Assembly (NCBI RefSeq): GCF_015690355.1
Contig: NZ_JADPRT010000021.1
Coordinates: 62,001 to 126,000, forward strand
Length of the DNA stretch: 64,000 bases
From: Streptacidiphilus fuscans
GTDB lineage: Bacteria > Actinomycetota > Actinomycetes > Streptomycetales > Streptomycetaceae
Direction: 5' to 3'
This document shows, piece by piece, positions 34,655 to 42,156 of the stretch. Position 1 is the stretch's first letter, and each line of letters begins with the position of its first letter. Position numbers and translations under genes: made by a program. The notes below the pieces were generated by a model. That model searched no databases. It was given only the letters and a program-made list of their open reading frames with translations, and had not been told where the DNA came from.

Positions 34655-37600
34655 ATGCGGGTCGATCCCCAGCACGTTCGAATTCGGTTCAACATTCTTG
34701 GCTCGCTTGAGTGTTGGGCAGGGGAGGCGCGACTTCGCCTGGGCGGCCCGTTGCAGGAGCGGGTGCTGGTGGCCCTCCTCCTGGAGCCCGGCCGGGTCGT
34801 TCCGGTCGCGCGACTGGTGGAGATCACCTGGGACGACGCGCCTCCGGCCACGGCCGCGCACCAGATCAGGAAGATCGTCGCGGATCTGCGCCAGCGCATA
34901 CCCGGAGGGGCCGCGGTCTTCGTGACCGACGGTCCGGGGTACCGCGTCGCCGTCGACGACGACCAGGTGGATCTGAGCCTGTTCGGGGTGCGCCTGCGCC
35001 GCGCCCGGGAGGCCGTGGCCGCGGGGCTGCCGGGCAACGCGGTCGACCAGCTCCGGGCGGCGCTCGAACTGTGGCGGGGCCGACTGCTGGCCGGGGAGGG
35101 CGGCATGCTGCTCCAGGGTGCCGCGACCTCGTTGGAGGAGCGGCGGCTGACCGCCGTCGAGCTGCTCTTCGAGCTCCAGCTCGGCCTGGGCGAGGCTGCG
35201 GAACTGGTGGGCGATCTCCGGGAGTTGGCCCGGGAGAACCCGCTGAGAGAGACCCTGCGCGGACAGCTGATGCTGGCCCTCTACCGCTCCGGCAGGCAGG
35301 CCGAGGCACTGGAGGAGTACCAGCGGGTGCGAACGCTGCTCGCTGAGGAACTCGGGATCGACCCGGGACCTGAGCTGAGCGCGCTCCACGAGGGCATCCT
35401 CAAGGCGAGCCCCGAGCTCGCCGCCCCGCGCCAGCCCACCCCGTCCGGCCCCGCCACGGCGGAGCAGCGTGCTCTCGCGCAGTCAGCTCAGGCCCAGGCT
35501 CAGGCCGCCCCGGCCCCGTGCTCGCTGCCGTACGACGTCCAGGACTTCACCGGCCGGACCGAGGAGCTGCAGCAGTTGCTCGCGGCGGTCGCGGAGCCCG
35601 CGACCCAGGGCACCCCGATCCTCGCGATCGACGGCATGGGCGGGAGCGGCAAGACGGCGCTGGCCGTGCACGCCGCCCACCGGCTCGCCGAGCTGTACCC
35701 GGACGGGCAGATCAGCGTCGATCTGCACGGCTTCACGCCGGGGCAGCGGCCGCGCGAGCCCAGCGAGGTGCTCGACGTGATGCTGCGGTCCCTGGGCCTG
35801 CCCGGCGACCGGATCCCCGACGACCTGCTGAGCAAGATCGCGCTGTGGCGGATGACCACGGCCCAGCGCCGACTGCTGATCCTGCTCGACAACGCCGCCG
35901 ACGCGGAGCAGGTGCGTCCGCTGCTGCCGTCCTCCCCGAAGTGCATGGTGCTGATCACCAGCAGGATCCGGCTGGTGGATCTGGACGGCGCGCGGGCGCT
36001 GTCGATCGGTGTGCTCTCCGTGCCGGACAGCCTGGCGCTGGTGGAGCGCACCCTCGGCGCGGAGCGGGTGGCCGCGGAGCCCGCGGCGGCCGAGGAGTTG
36101 GCGCAGCTCTGCGGTCGGCTGCCGTTGGCGCTGCGGATCGCGACGGCCCGGCTCGGCCACCGCCCGCGCTGGACCATCCAGTACCTGGTGGACCGGCTGT
36201 CCGACGAGGCCCGGAAGCTGGACGAACTGGCCTCACGCAGCCGCGGCGTGGCGGCCACGCTCCAGTTGTCCTACCTCGCCATGGACGGGGAGAGCCGGAA
36301 CGCGTTCCGGCTGCTGAGCCTGCACCCGGGCGACCTCGACGTGCACTCCGCCGCGGCCCTGCTCGGGACGCCGACCTTCGAGGCGGAGGAACTGCTGGAA
36401 CTGCTGCTCGACGCCCACCTGTTGGAGCAGCACGAGCTGGGCCGGTACACCTTCCACGACCTGGTCCGCAGCTTCGCCCACAGCCTGTGCACGGCGGAGA
36501 CGGCGGCCGAGGACGGCCTGGCGGTCGGGCGACTGCTGGACAACTACGTCCTCGCGGTCGAGGCCGCCTGCGAGGTGTCGTTCCCGGGCCGGGTCGAGTT
36601 CGGCATCGAACTCCCGGCCCCGACCGCCGCGTTGCCGGTCTTCGCCAGCTCGGACGCGGCCCTGGCCTGGTTCGAGCGGGAACACCGCAACCTGCTCGCG
36701 GCCGTCCGGTTGGCCGCCCGGCGGGGACTGGACTGGCACTGCGCCTATCTGCCGCGCGCCTTCGCCTCGTTCCTGCACATGCAGGGCCGGGCCGAGGAGT
36801 TGCTCGAAGCGGGTCAGCTCGCGGTGGCGGCCTCGCGCCGCCTGGGGGACCGGCTGCTGCTCCGGCTGAGCCTCACCAATCTCGCGGTCGCGCTGTGGCA
36901 GCTCGGCCGGGTGCAGGAGGGCGTCGACGCGCTGGAGCAGGCGCTGGAGATCGCCGTGGAGATCGGCGACCGGCACGGGGAGGCCGCCTGCCGGAGCAGA
37001 CTCGGGGCGTTCCGCAACAGCCTGGGCCGGTACGCGGACGGCCTGCGCGACCTGGAGGCGGCGCTGCTGCTGCACCAGGCCCTGGGCAGTCCGCGTGAGG
37101 AGGCGGCGACGCTGATCAGCATCAGCTCGGTCAGCGCGCTGCTCGGCAAGTACCCGGCGGCGGCCGAGGCGGCGCGCACGTCCGCCGAGATCAACCACAA
37201 GCTCGGTGAGGTGGACAACGAGGCGCTGGCCCTGGTCAACCTCGCAAACGCGCATCTGGGCCTGGGGGCGTACGACGAGGCGTTGGCCGTGCTCGCGAAC
37301 GCCCAGGAACTGCACCGGTCCCTGCACCGGCCGGGCAACGCGTCACTGGTCCTGGCCCGGCTGGCCGACGCGCACCTGCGGGCGGGCCGACCGTCGGAGG
37401 CCTACGACTACGGGCTGCGCGCGCTGGACCTGGTCTGGACGAGCGGGTCGACCGCACGCAGGGCCACGGTGGAGAACATCCTGGGCCGGATCCACCAGGC
37501 CCTGGGCGAGCACGTCCAGGCCCAGACGCGGCACGGACAGGCGCTGCGACTGGCCGAGGAGACCGGGTTCCGGATCGAGATGGCCTACGCGCTCGAAGGG

Positions 37601-37717
37601 CTCGGGTCCTGCGCCGAGGCCCTGGGGGAGTCGGCCCAGGCCCGCGAACACCGGGGCCGGGCGGACGAGTTGTTCGCCGCGATGGGCGTTCCTGAGGAGT
37701 GCCGCCGCCTGGCTTGA
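34655..37717 (+). CDS. AfsR-type SARP regulator (DNA-binding, BTAD, NB-ARC, TPR)
   Basis: A 1,020-residue activator. Residues 1-100 are the OmpR-like SARP DNA-binding domain (RFNILGSLECWAG ... IRKIVADLRQRIP), 105-250 the bacterial transcriptional activation domain, and ~295-570 an NB-ARC ATPase with Walker A GMGGSGKT at 327-334 and LLILLDNAADAEQV as the Walker B region. From ~680 to the end there are TPR repeats (LTNLAVALWQLGRVQEGVDA, LVNLANAHLGLGAYDEALAV). Large SARPs of this shape are ATP-dependent cluster activators. Of three in-frame ATGs (34631, 34649, 34655), the last has GAGGG at the best spacing. Its likely target is the repeat array before 39083. Confidence 0.93.
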   Translation: MRVDPQHVRIRFNILGSLECWAGEARLRLGGPLQERVLVALLLEPGRVVPVARLVEITWDDAPPATAAHQIRKIVADLRQRIPGGAAVFVTDGPGYRVAVDDDQVDLSLFGVRLRRAREAVAAGLPGNAVDQLRAALELWRGRLLAGEGGMLLQGAATSLEERRLTAVELLFELQLGLGEAAELVGDLRELARENPLRETLRGQLMLALYRSGRQAEALEEYQRVRTLLAEELGIDPGPELSALHEGILKASPELAAPRQPTPSGPATAEQRALAQSAQAQAQAAPAPCSLPYDVQDFTGRTEELQQLLAAVAEPATQGTPILAIDGMGGSGKTALAVHAAHRLAELYPDGQISVDLHGFTPGQRPREPSEVLDVMLRSLGLPGDRIPDDLLSKIALWRMTTAQRRLLILLDNAADAEQVRPLLPSSPKCMVLITSRIRLVDLDGARALSIGVLSVPDSLALVERTLGAERVAAEPAAAEELAQLCGRLPLALRIATARLGHRPRWTIQYLVDRLSDEARKLDELASRSRGVAATLQLSYLAMDGESRNAFRLLSLHPGDLDVHSAAALLGTPTFEAEELLELLLDAHLLEQHELGRYTFHDLVRSFAHSLCTAETAAEDGLAVGRLLDNYVLAVEAACEVSFPGRVEFGIELPAPTAALPVFASSDAALAWFEREHRNLLAAVRLAARRGLDWHCAYLPRAFASFLHMQGRAEELLEAGQLAVAASRRLGDRLLLRLSLTNLAVALWQLGRVQEGVDALEQALEIAVEIGDRHGEAACRSRLGAFRNSLGRYADGLRDLEAALLLHQALGSPREEAATLISISSVSALLGKYPAAAEAARTSAEINHKLGEVDNEALALVNLANAHLGLGAYDEALAVLANAQELHRSLHRPGNASLVLARLADAHLRAGRPSEAYDYGLRALDLVWTSGSTARRATVENILGRIHQALGEHVQAQTRHGQALRLAEETGFRIEMAYALEGLGSCAEALGESAQAREHRGRADELFAAMGVPEECRRLA

Positions 37718-37761
37718 CGTGCGCGGTCGGCATGCTTCGCCCGGAGTTCCCGAGGCGGCGG

Positions 37762-37929
37762 TCACGCCCCGGCCGGGGTGGTGTTGGGGATCGGGTTGTC
37801 GTCCGCCAACGTCACTGCCCCGGCCGGGCGGTGGGTCGGGGAGGCCGCCGCACCCGGCATGGCCTGGCAGAGGACGAGGGCGAGGAGACCGCAGACGACG
37901 ACGGTGAGTGCGATGAGCTTGCTGCGCAT
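37762..37929 (-). CDS. Small secreted peptide precursor
   Basis: A 55-residue open frame with a strong ribosome site (AAGGGG, seven bases before the ATG at 37929). Residues 1-30 form a textbook signal peptide: MRSK, a 20-residue hydrophobic core and a small-residue end PGAAAS. Only ~25 residues would be released, with basic/proline-rich start PTHRPAG and an acidic then Asn/Pro/Thr-rich end. No family is recognised. It lies in a 390-base stretch between the SARP gene and the DUF5519-like gene, convergent with the SARP gene. It may be a signalling peptide or simply a small exported protein. Confidence 0.5.
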   Translation of the reverse strand: MRSKLIALTVVVCGLLALVLCQAMPGAAASPTHRPAGAVTLADDNPIPNTTPAGA

Positions 37930-38110
37930 GCTTCTACCCCTTGAGAGTGGCGGTTGGTCCGACACCTCGAGGCTCGTCGCACCCGTTCCCGATCCGTTCC
38001 CTTAGCGATCCCGCGCGCCCGAGTATCCCTGCGGAAGCCGGGCCTCCGGCCCAATTCGCGGATACCGGCGGCCGGTTGAGGGGATTCGTGCGCTTTCGTT
38101 CGCCGCGGGT

Positions 38111-38614
38111 TCAGCTCGGTCGGCTGCCACCGGGCTCGGCGCAGGCGTACCGGTACGCGGCCAGCAGCAGATGCCGGGCGACCTCGGCCTCCGCGTCGTC
38201 GCGCGGTCCGTAGACCAGCACCGAACCGGTGGGGCCGGCGGGTATGCCCCAGCCTGCGGTGACCACGGCGTCGACCGCCGACGGCGGCAGCATCAGGTGC
38301 AGGCTGCCGTCGTACACCGGGTGCAGATGTGCGAACTCGGTACCGGCCAGGAAGGCCTGGACGGGCCCGTGCGCCAGAGTGGGCGTCAGATGACCGGCCT
38401 TGGTGCCCGGAACGCAGACGAGAGACGGGCGGATCTCCACCCCCGGCAGCGTCTCCAGCACCTGGAGCAGCTCCTCCTGGAGGTGCCTCGGAGCGGGCTG
38501 GGTGACCTGCTCGACGGGGTCGTCGGGCGACACCAGCGGCGGCGGGCCGGAGCGCTCGGGCAGCGTCAACTCCGCCGGATCGAGCTCGGGCGGGTCCAGT
38601 TCGGGCAGATTCAC
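38111..38614 (-). CDS. Luciferase-domain (DUF5519-like) protein
   Basis: A 167-residue protein. Its first 40 residues are Pro/Glu/Leu-rich and disordered (LPELDPPELDPAEL). The rest resembles the small family called luciferase domain or DUF5519: PGTKAGHLTPTLAHGPVQAF, then GTEFAHLHPVYDGSLHLMLP and a late VLVYGPRDDAEAEV. The family name comes from a fungal-type luciferase region and does not show light emission. GTG 38614 with GGGAG eight bases upstream is favoured over ATG 38629, which has no ribosome site. It is divergent from the biosynthetic operon across 468 bases. Confidence 0.65.
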   Translation of the reverse strand: MNLPELDPPELDPAELTLPERSGPPPLVSPDDPVEQVTQPAPRHLQEELLQVLETLPGVEIRPSLVCVPGTKAGHLTPTLAHGPVQAFLAGTEFAHLHPVYDGSLHLMLPPSAVDAVVTAGWGIPAGPTGSVLVYGPRDDAEAEVARHLLLAAYRYACAEPGGSRPS

Positions 38615-39002
38615 AGGGGGTACTCCCATCCGGCGGGCGCTGTGCGTCGCAGCCGCGCGTACATGTCTTCCCGGCAACCTGGCACCGGCGGTTCCCATCT
38701 GATTCCCGACCATGTCCCCCTGGCTCAACAGGGTTGAGCAGGCAGAAGCCTGACACATCACCCGTACGGTCTCAAACCTTCCGTAACGCGGCAGGACGCG
38801 GCTGGAGGGCGCCTCGGCAGCGGCGGTGCGGGCGGCGGTACGGGGCGCGGTACGGCGTCGGCGCTGGCGTGAGGACGACTGGCGAGATCGTGCCAGCGGA
38901 ATCGCTTGGATCCGGCGTCGGCCATGGGTCAGGATGAATACCGGAAAGCACGGCGGGAACAGCGGAAAACCGGCCCAGAACTCCGGTGGATCCCTTTCCT
39001 GC
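38615..39002. other. Non-coding stretch upstream of the biosynthetic operon
   Basis: I see no convincing gene here. It holds a GC-rich section with short imperfect repeats (GCGGTGCGGGCGGCGGTACG, then GGCGCGGTACGGCG) and a transition to lower GC from about 38900. GGATCC occurs at 38909 and 38989. The promoter of the DUF5519-like gene should lie at its left end and the biosynthetic promoter begins at its right end. Six-frame translation gives only low-complexity frames. Confidence 0.6.
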
Positions 39003-39058
39003 GGTATTCGTCACGCATTCAGTCGCGCATTCGTCAGTGGATTCATGCTGGATCCGGC
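39003..39058 (+). promoter_or_regulatory. Phased direct repeats, candidate SARP-binding site and promoter
   Basis: The tetramer ATTC starts at 39006, 39017, 39029 and 39041, and ATCC at 39052, so the spacing is 11, 12, 12 and 11 bases, about one helical turn. Heptamers GCATTCA, GCATTCG and GGATTCA are the best-kept units. SARP proteins bind such heptamer repeats in phase just upstream of a -10 box; CATGCT at 39044-39049 is a possible -10. The array ends 25 bases before the first biosynthetic gene. Binding by the 34655 SARP is inferred. Confidence 0.6.
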
Positions 39059-39082
39059 AAGGTGCGCCGTGGAGGGGACAGA

Positions 39083-40291
39083 ATGACAATCACCGCTTTC
39101 GAGACCCGGCAGCCGACGGTCTTCGATTCCTTCGAGGAGCGCATCGAGCAGCTGAAGCAGAGCGAGCTCTACCGGGAGTTCCTGCCGGTCGGGCACCTCG
39201 CCGCCGACCCCGGTCACACCATGTACCAGGGGCGCAAGATCGAGGTCTGGTGCAGCAACGACTACCTGGGAATGAGCCAGAACCCGGAGGTCATCCGGGC
39301 GCAGCTGGCCTCCACCGCCCTGCACGGCACCGGGACCGGCGGGTCCAGGAACATCGCCGGCACCAGCACGACCCATGTCGAGCTGGAGCGCCGGCTGGCC
39401 GCCTGGCACGGCAAGGAGCGTGCGCTCACCTTCTCCAGCGGTTATGTGGCCAATTTCGAGACGCTGAGCACGCTGATTGCCGCGATCGACGACATGGTCG
39501 TCTTCTCGGACTCCCTCAACCACCGCTCGCTGATCGAGGGGATCATCCGTTCCGGGGCCACCAAGGAGGTGTTCGCGCACAACGACCTCGTGGACCTGGA
39601 GGAAAAGCTCGCGCGGTACGCCCCTGACCGTCCGAAGCTGATCGTCTTCGAATCCGTCTATTCCATGGACGGCGACGTCTCCCCGGCCTCCGCGATATTC
39701 GATCTCGCGGAGAAGTACCAGGCGCTGACCTTCCTCGACGAGACCCACTCCATCGGCGTCCGAGGCGCCACCGGCGCGGGTCTGAGCGAGGAGCTCGACG
39801 ACCACCGGGCGACCTTCGTCCAGGGCGTCTTCGGCAAGGCGATCGGTACCGTCGGCGGCTACGTGGCCGGCCCCGACGCCGCGTTGGACTACGTACGCTC
39901 GCACGCCCCCGGCTTCATCTTCACCACGGCGATGCCGCAGGCCGCCATGGACGCCACCCTGCGCAGCCTGGAGCTCGTCCAGGCGGGGACCGGGATGCGC
40001 GCCGAGCTGAACCGCAAGACCGCGCTGATGAAGGCCGAACTGCGCAGCAGGGACATCGACTTCATCGACGCGGACAGCCACCTGGTGCCGGTGATGGTGC
40101 CCGGCGGCGAGCGCGTGCGCCGGGTGTCCCGCGCCCTGCTGGAGAAGCACGACATCTACGTCCAGCCCATCAACTTCCCCTCGGTGGCCCGCGGCGGCGA
40201 GCGCTTCCGCGTCACCGTCGGCCCGTTCCGCACGGAGGCGCAGATCACGCACTTCGCCGCCTCCATGCAGCAGTGCCTGCACGAGAACTGA
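39083..40291 (+). CDS. 5-Aminolevulinate-synthase-like alpha-oxoamine synthase
   Basis: A 402-residue PLP enzyme expected to join an acyl-CoA and an amino acid with loss of CO2. It is closest to ALAS: VWCSNDYLGM, HNDL, FESVYSMDGD, the PLP lysine K252 in FGKAIGT and IYVQPINFP. Arg31 (YREF) matches the ALAS arginine that holds the succinyl carboxylate, suggesting succinyl-CoA. At the position that restricts ALAS to glycine there is Ser88 (GGSRNIAGT) where ALAS has Thr, and Ser367 replaces another conserved Thr (INFPSVARG). GGAGGGG lies before the ATG. Streptomycetes make haem by the glutamate route, so this is a secondary-metabolism enzyme and first gene of the operon. Confidence 0.88.
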   Translation: MTITAFETRQPTVFDSFEERIEQLKQSELYREFLPVGHLAADPGHTMYQGRKIEVWCSNDYLGMSQNPEVIRAQLASTALHGTGTGGSRNIAGTSTTHVELERRLAAWHGKERALTFSSGYVANFETLSTLIAAIDDMVVFSDSLNHRSLIEGIIRSGATKEVFAHNDLVDLEEKLARYAPDRPKLIVFESVYSMDGDVSPASAIFDLAEKYQALTFLDETHSIGVRGATGAGLSEELDDHRATFVQGVFGKAIGTVGGYVAGPDAALDYVRSHAPGFIFTTAMPQAAMDATLRSLELVQAGTGMRAELNRKTALMKAELRSRDIDFIDADSHLVPVMVPGGERVRRVSRALLEKHDIYVQPINFPSVARGGERFRVTVGPFRTEAQITHFAASMQQCLHEN

Positions 40292-40303
40292 CGCGGCAAC
40301 CAC

Positions 40304-40337
40304 TCACACGAACCATTCACACGAACCACTCGCACGC
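40304..40337 (+). repeat. Short direct repeat in the leader of the dioxygenase gene
   Basis: CACACGAACCATT and CACACGAACCACT follow each other, with a partial third unit CGCACGCAA, in the 60 bases between the ALAS-like gene and the dioxygenase start. It may be a trace of slippage or a small intergenic control element; nothing else is visible in the gap except the ribosome site GGAGG. Confidence 0.65.
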
Positions 40338-40351
40338 AAGACGGAGGAACC

Positions 40352-41197
40352 GTGAACGTCAACGAGATCACCCCCTTCATCGGCCTGGAGCTGAGCGATG
40401 CCAGCTACGAGGACCTGGTACGCCCGGAGGTATGGGAGCAGCTCGTCCAGGGAGTCCAGGAGCGCGAGCTGGTGGTGGTCCGCGGCATCGAGCTGACGCC
40501 GCAGCAGCAGATCGACCTGGCCGCCCGGCTGGGCGAGCCGGTGCCGTTCCTGATCAGCAAGTACCGCCACCCCGAGTTCGAGCAGATCATGATCTCCTCG
40601 AACGAGATGAAGGACGAGAAGCCGATCGGCGTCGCCCGGGTGGGCAACTTCTGGCACCAGGACTCGTCCTTCGTGGCCGACCCCGCGCCCTACACCATGC
40701 TGCACGGCGTCAACGTGCCCGGCACCAGCGGCCACACCAAGTTCGCCAACGCCGCCGACGTCTACGACCGCATGCCCGAGGAGTGGAAGGCCAAGCTGTC
40801 CGACCGGATCGGCCTGCACACGGTCGGCAAGCGGCTGCGCATCCGCCAGGAGCACGTGGGCCTGTCGGTGGCGGAGTTCAAGGCCCTGATCGACATCGAG
40901 CACCCCAAGGTCGAGCACCCGGTGGTCTGCAAGGACGAGTACACCGGCCGTGAGTACGTCTACGGCTCCCGCGAGTACATGGACTCGGTGCTGGGCTTCG
41001 ACCCGAACGAGAACGAGGCCTTCTTCACCATGCTCGACGGCCTCATCCACGACGAGACCCACGTCTACACCCACAAGTGGACCCCGAACGACCTGGTCAT
41101 CTGGAAGACCCGGACCACGTACCACATCGCCACCGAGGTCGAGCCGGGCGCCTCGCGCACCGTGCACCGCGTCAGCATCGAAACCCGGCGGCCGTGA
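40352..41197 (+). CDS. TauD/TfdA-type Fe(II)/2-oxoglutarate dioxygenase
   Basis: A 281-residue non-haem iron enzyme that should use O2 and 2-oxoglutarate to hydroxylate, desaturate or otherwise oxidise a small substrate. The facial triad is intact: His102 and Asp104 in NFWHQDSSF and His258 in TYHIATEV. Arg273, exactly 15 residues after His258 in TVHRVSIE, is placed to bind 2-oxoglutarate as in TauD. The GTG start has GGAGG five bases upstream. The stop overlaps the start of the KAS III-like gene (GTGA). Its substrate is probably an intermediate carrying the aminoketone or the acid activated by the downstream ligase. Confidence 0.92.
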   Translation: MNVNEITPFIGLELSDASYEDLVRPEVWEQLVQGVQERELVVVRGIELTPQQQIDLAARLGEPVPFLISKYRHPEFEQIMISSNEMKDEKPIGVARVGNFWHQDSSFVADPAPYTMLHGVNVPGTSGHTKFANAADVYDRMPEEWKAKLSDRIGLHTVGKRLRIRQEHVGLSVAEFKALIDIEHPKVEHPVVCKDEYTGREYVYGSREYMDSVLGFDPNENEAFFTMLDGLIHDETHVYTHKWTPNDLVIWKTRTTYHIATEVEPGASRTVHRVSIETRRP

Positions 41198-42156
41198 GCG
41201 GCATCGTCGACTTCGGGATCGGCTACCCCGGAGGGCAGGTGAGCGTGGCGGGCATGCACGCCTCCTCCGGGGTACCGACCGCCGACATCCTGAAGATCAC
41301 GCATGCCGAGCGGTTCCCGGCGCTGGACGAGCACGAGCTCTCCTGGCAGATGGCCCTGCGGGCCGCCCGCGAGGTGCTCTACCGGAACACGGTCGAGCCG
41401 TCGGACATCCGCTACGTCGTCTACGCCGGCTCGGGGGAGTGGGACATCCCGTTCTGGTCCCCGGCCGCCAAGGTGGCGCACGGGCTGGGGATCGAGTGGG
41501 CGCACTGCTTCGAGGTCTCCAACTTCTGCAACGGCGGGATGACCGCCCTGAAGATCGCCGGCGACAAGCTCGAACTGCGCGGCACGGGCCACGCGCTGGT
41601 CCTGGTCGCCGACCAGCTCTCGCGCATGGTCGACTACTCGGACCCGCAGTCCAAGGCGCTGTTCAACTTCGGTGACGCGGCGGCGGCCGTGCTGGTCGCC
41701 CCGGGCTCCCGGGGCCCGTTCCTGCTGCTCCACTCGGCGATGCGCACCGACCCCGGCTGGTCGGACTACTACGCCGGGGAGTACGAGGAAGGCCGGGTCC
41801 GCATCCGCCGAGGGGCCCACCGCAAGGGGCTGGCCGAGGCGTACGTGCGGAACTTCACCGACCTGATCGAGGAGACGCTCGACGGGCTCGGCCGGAAGCT
41901 GTCCGAGGTCGCCTACCTCCTGATCAACCAGGGCGACCGGGACATGCACGAGCGGCTGCTGCGCGAGCTCGACTTCCCGGCAGAGAAGAGCGTCTTCAAC
42001 TACTCCCGGCTCGGCCACATGGGCGGGGCCGACACGCTGATCGCCCTCCAGCAGCTGCGCGTCCAGGGGCTGCTGCGGCCGGGCGACCTGCTCCTGCTGG
42101 CCACCAGCGCCATGGGCTTCACCTGGGGAATCACCGCATTGGAGTTCCAAGGATGA
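41194..42156 (+). CDS. KAS III-like acyltransferase with exchanged His/Asn active-site pair
   Basis: A 320-residue thiolase-fold protein colinear with FabH. The nucleophile Cys112 is kept (SNFCNGGMTAL), as are FNFGDAAAAVLV and the C-terminal GFTWG. The FabH His of PHQAN is Asn245 here (LLINQGDRD), and the FabH Asn of GNTSAAS is His275 (RLGHMGGAD), so the Cys-His-Asn triad is present with the last two exchanged. This argues against ordinary fatty-acid initiation and for a specialised acyl transfer or condensation, as with other KAS III-like tailoring enzymes. There is no acyl carrier gene nearby, so CoA thioesters are the likely donors. It is coupled on both sides by 4-base overlaps. Confidence 0.85.
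   Translation: MSGIVDFGIGYPGGQVSVAGMHASSGVPTADILKITHAERFPALDEHELSWQMALRAAREVLYRNTVEPSDIRYVVYAGSGEWDIPFWSPAAKVAHGLGIEWAHCFEVSNFCNGGMTALKIAGDKLELRGTGHALVLVADQLSRMVDYSDPQSKALFNFGDAAAAVLVAPGSRGPFLLLHSAMRTDPGWSDYYAGEYEEGRVRIRRGAHRKGLAEAYVRNFTDLIEETLDGLGRKLSEVAYLLINQGDRDMHERLLRELDFPAEKSVFNYSRLGHMGGADTLIALQQLRVQGLLRPGDLLLLATSAMGFTWGITALEFQG

Noticed and set aside
39083-40291. Haem biosynthesis hemA (ALAS)
   Set aside because: Context is a SARP-controlled biosynthetic operon, streptomycetes use the glutamyl-tRNA route, and two active-site Thr are replaced by Ser.
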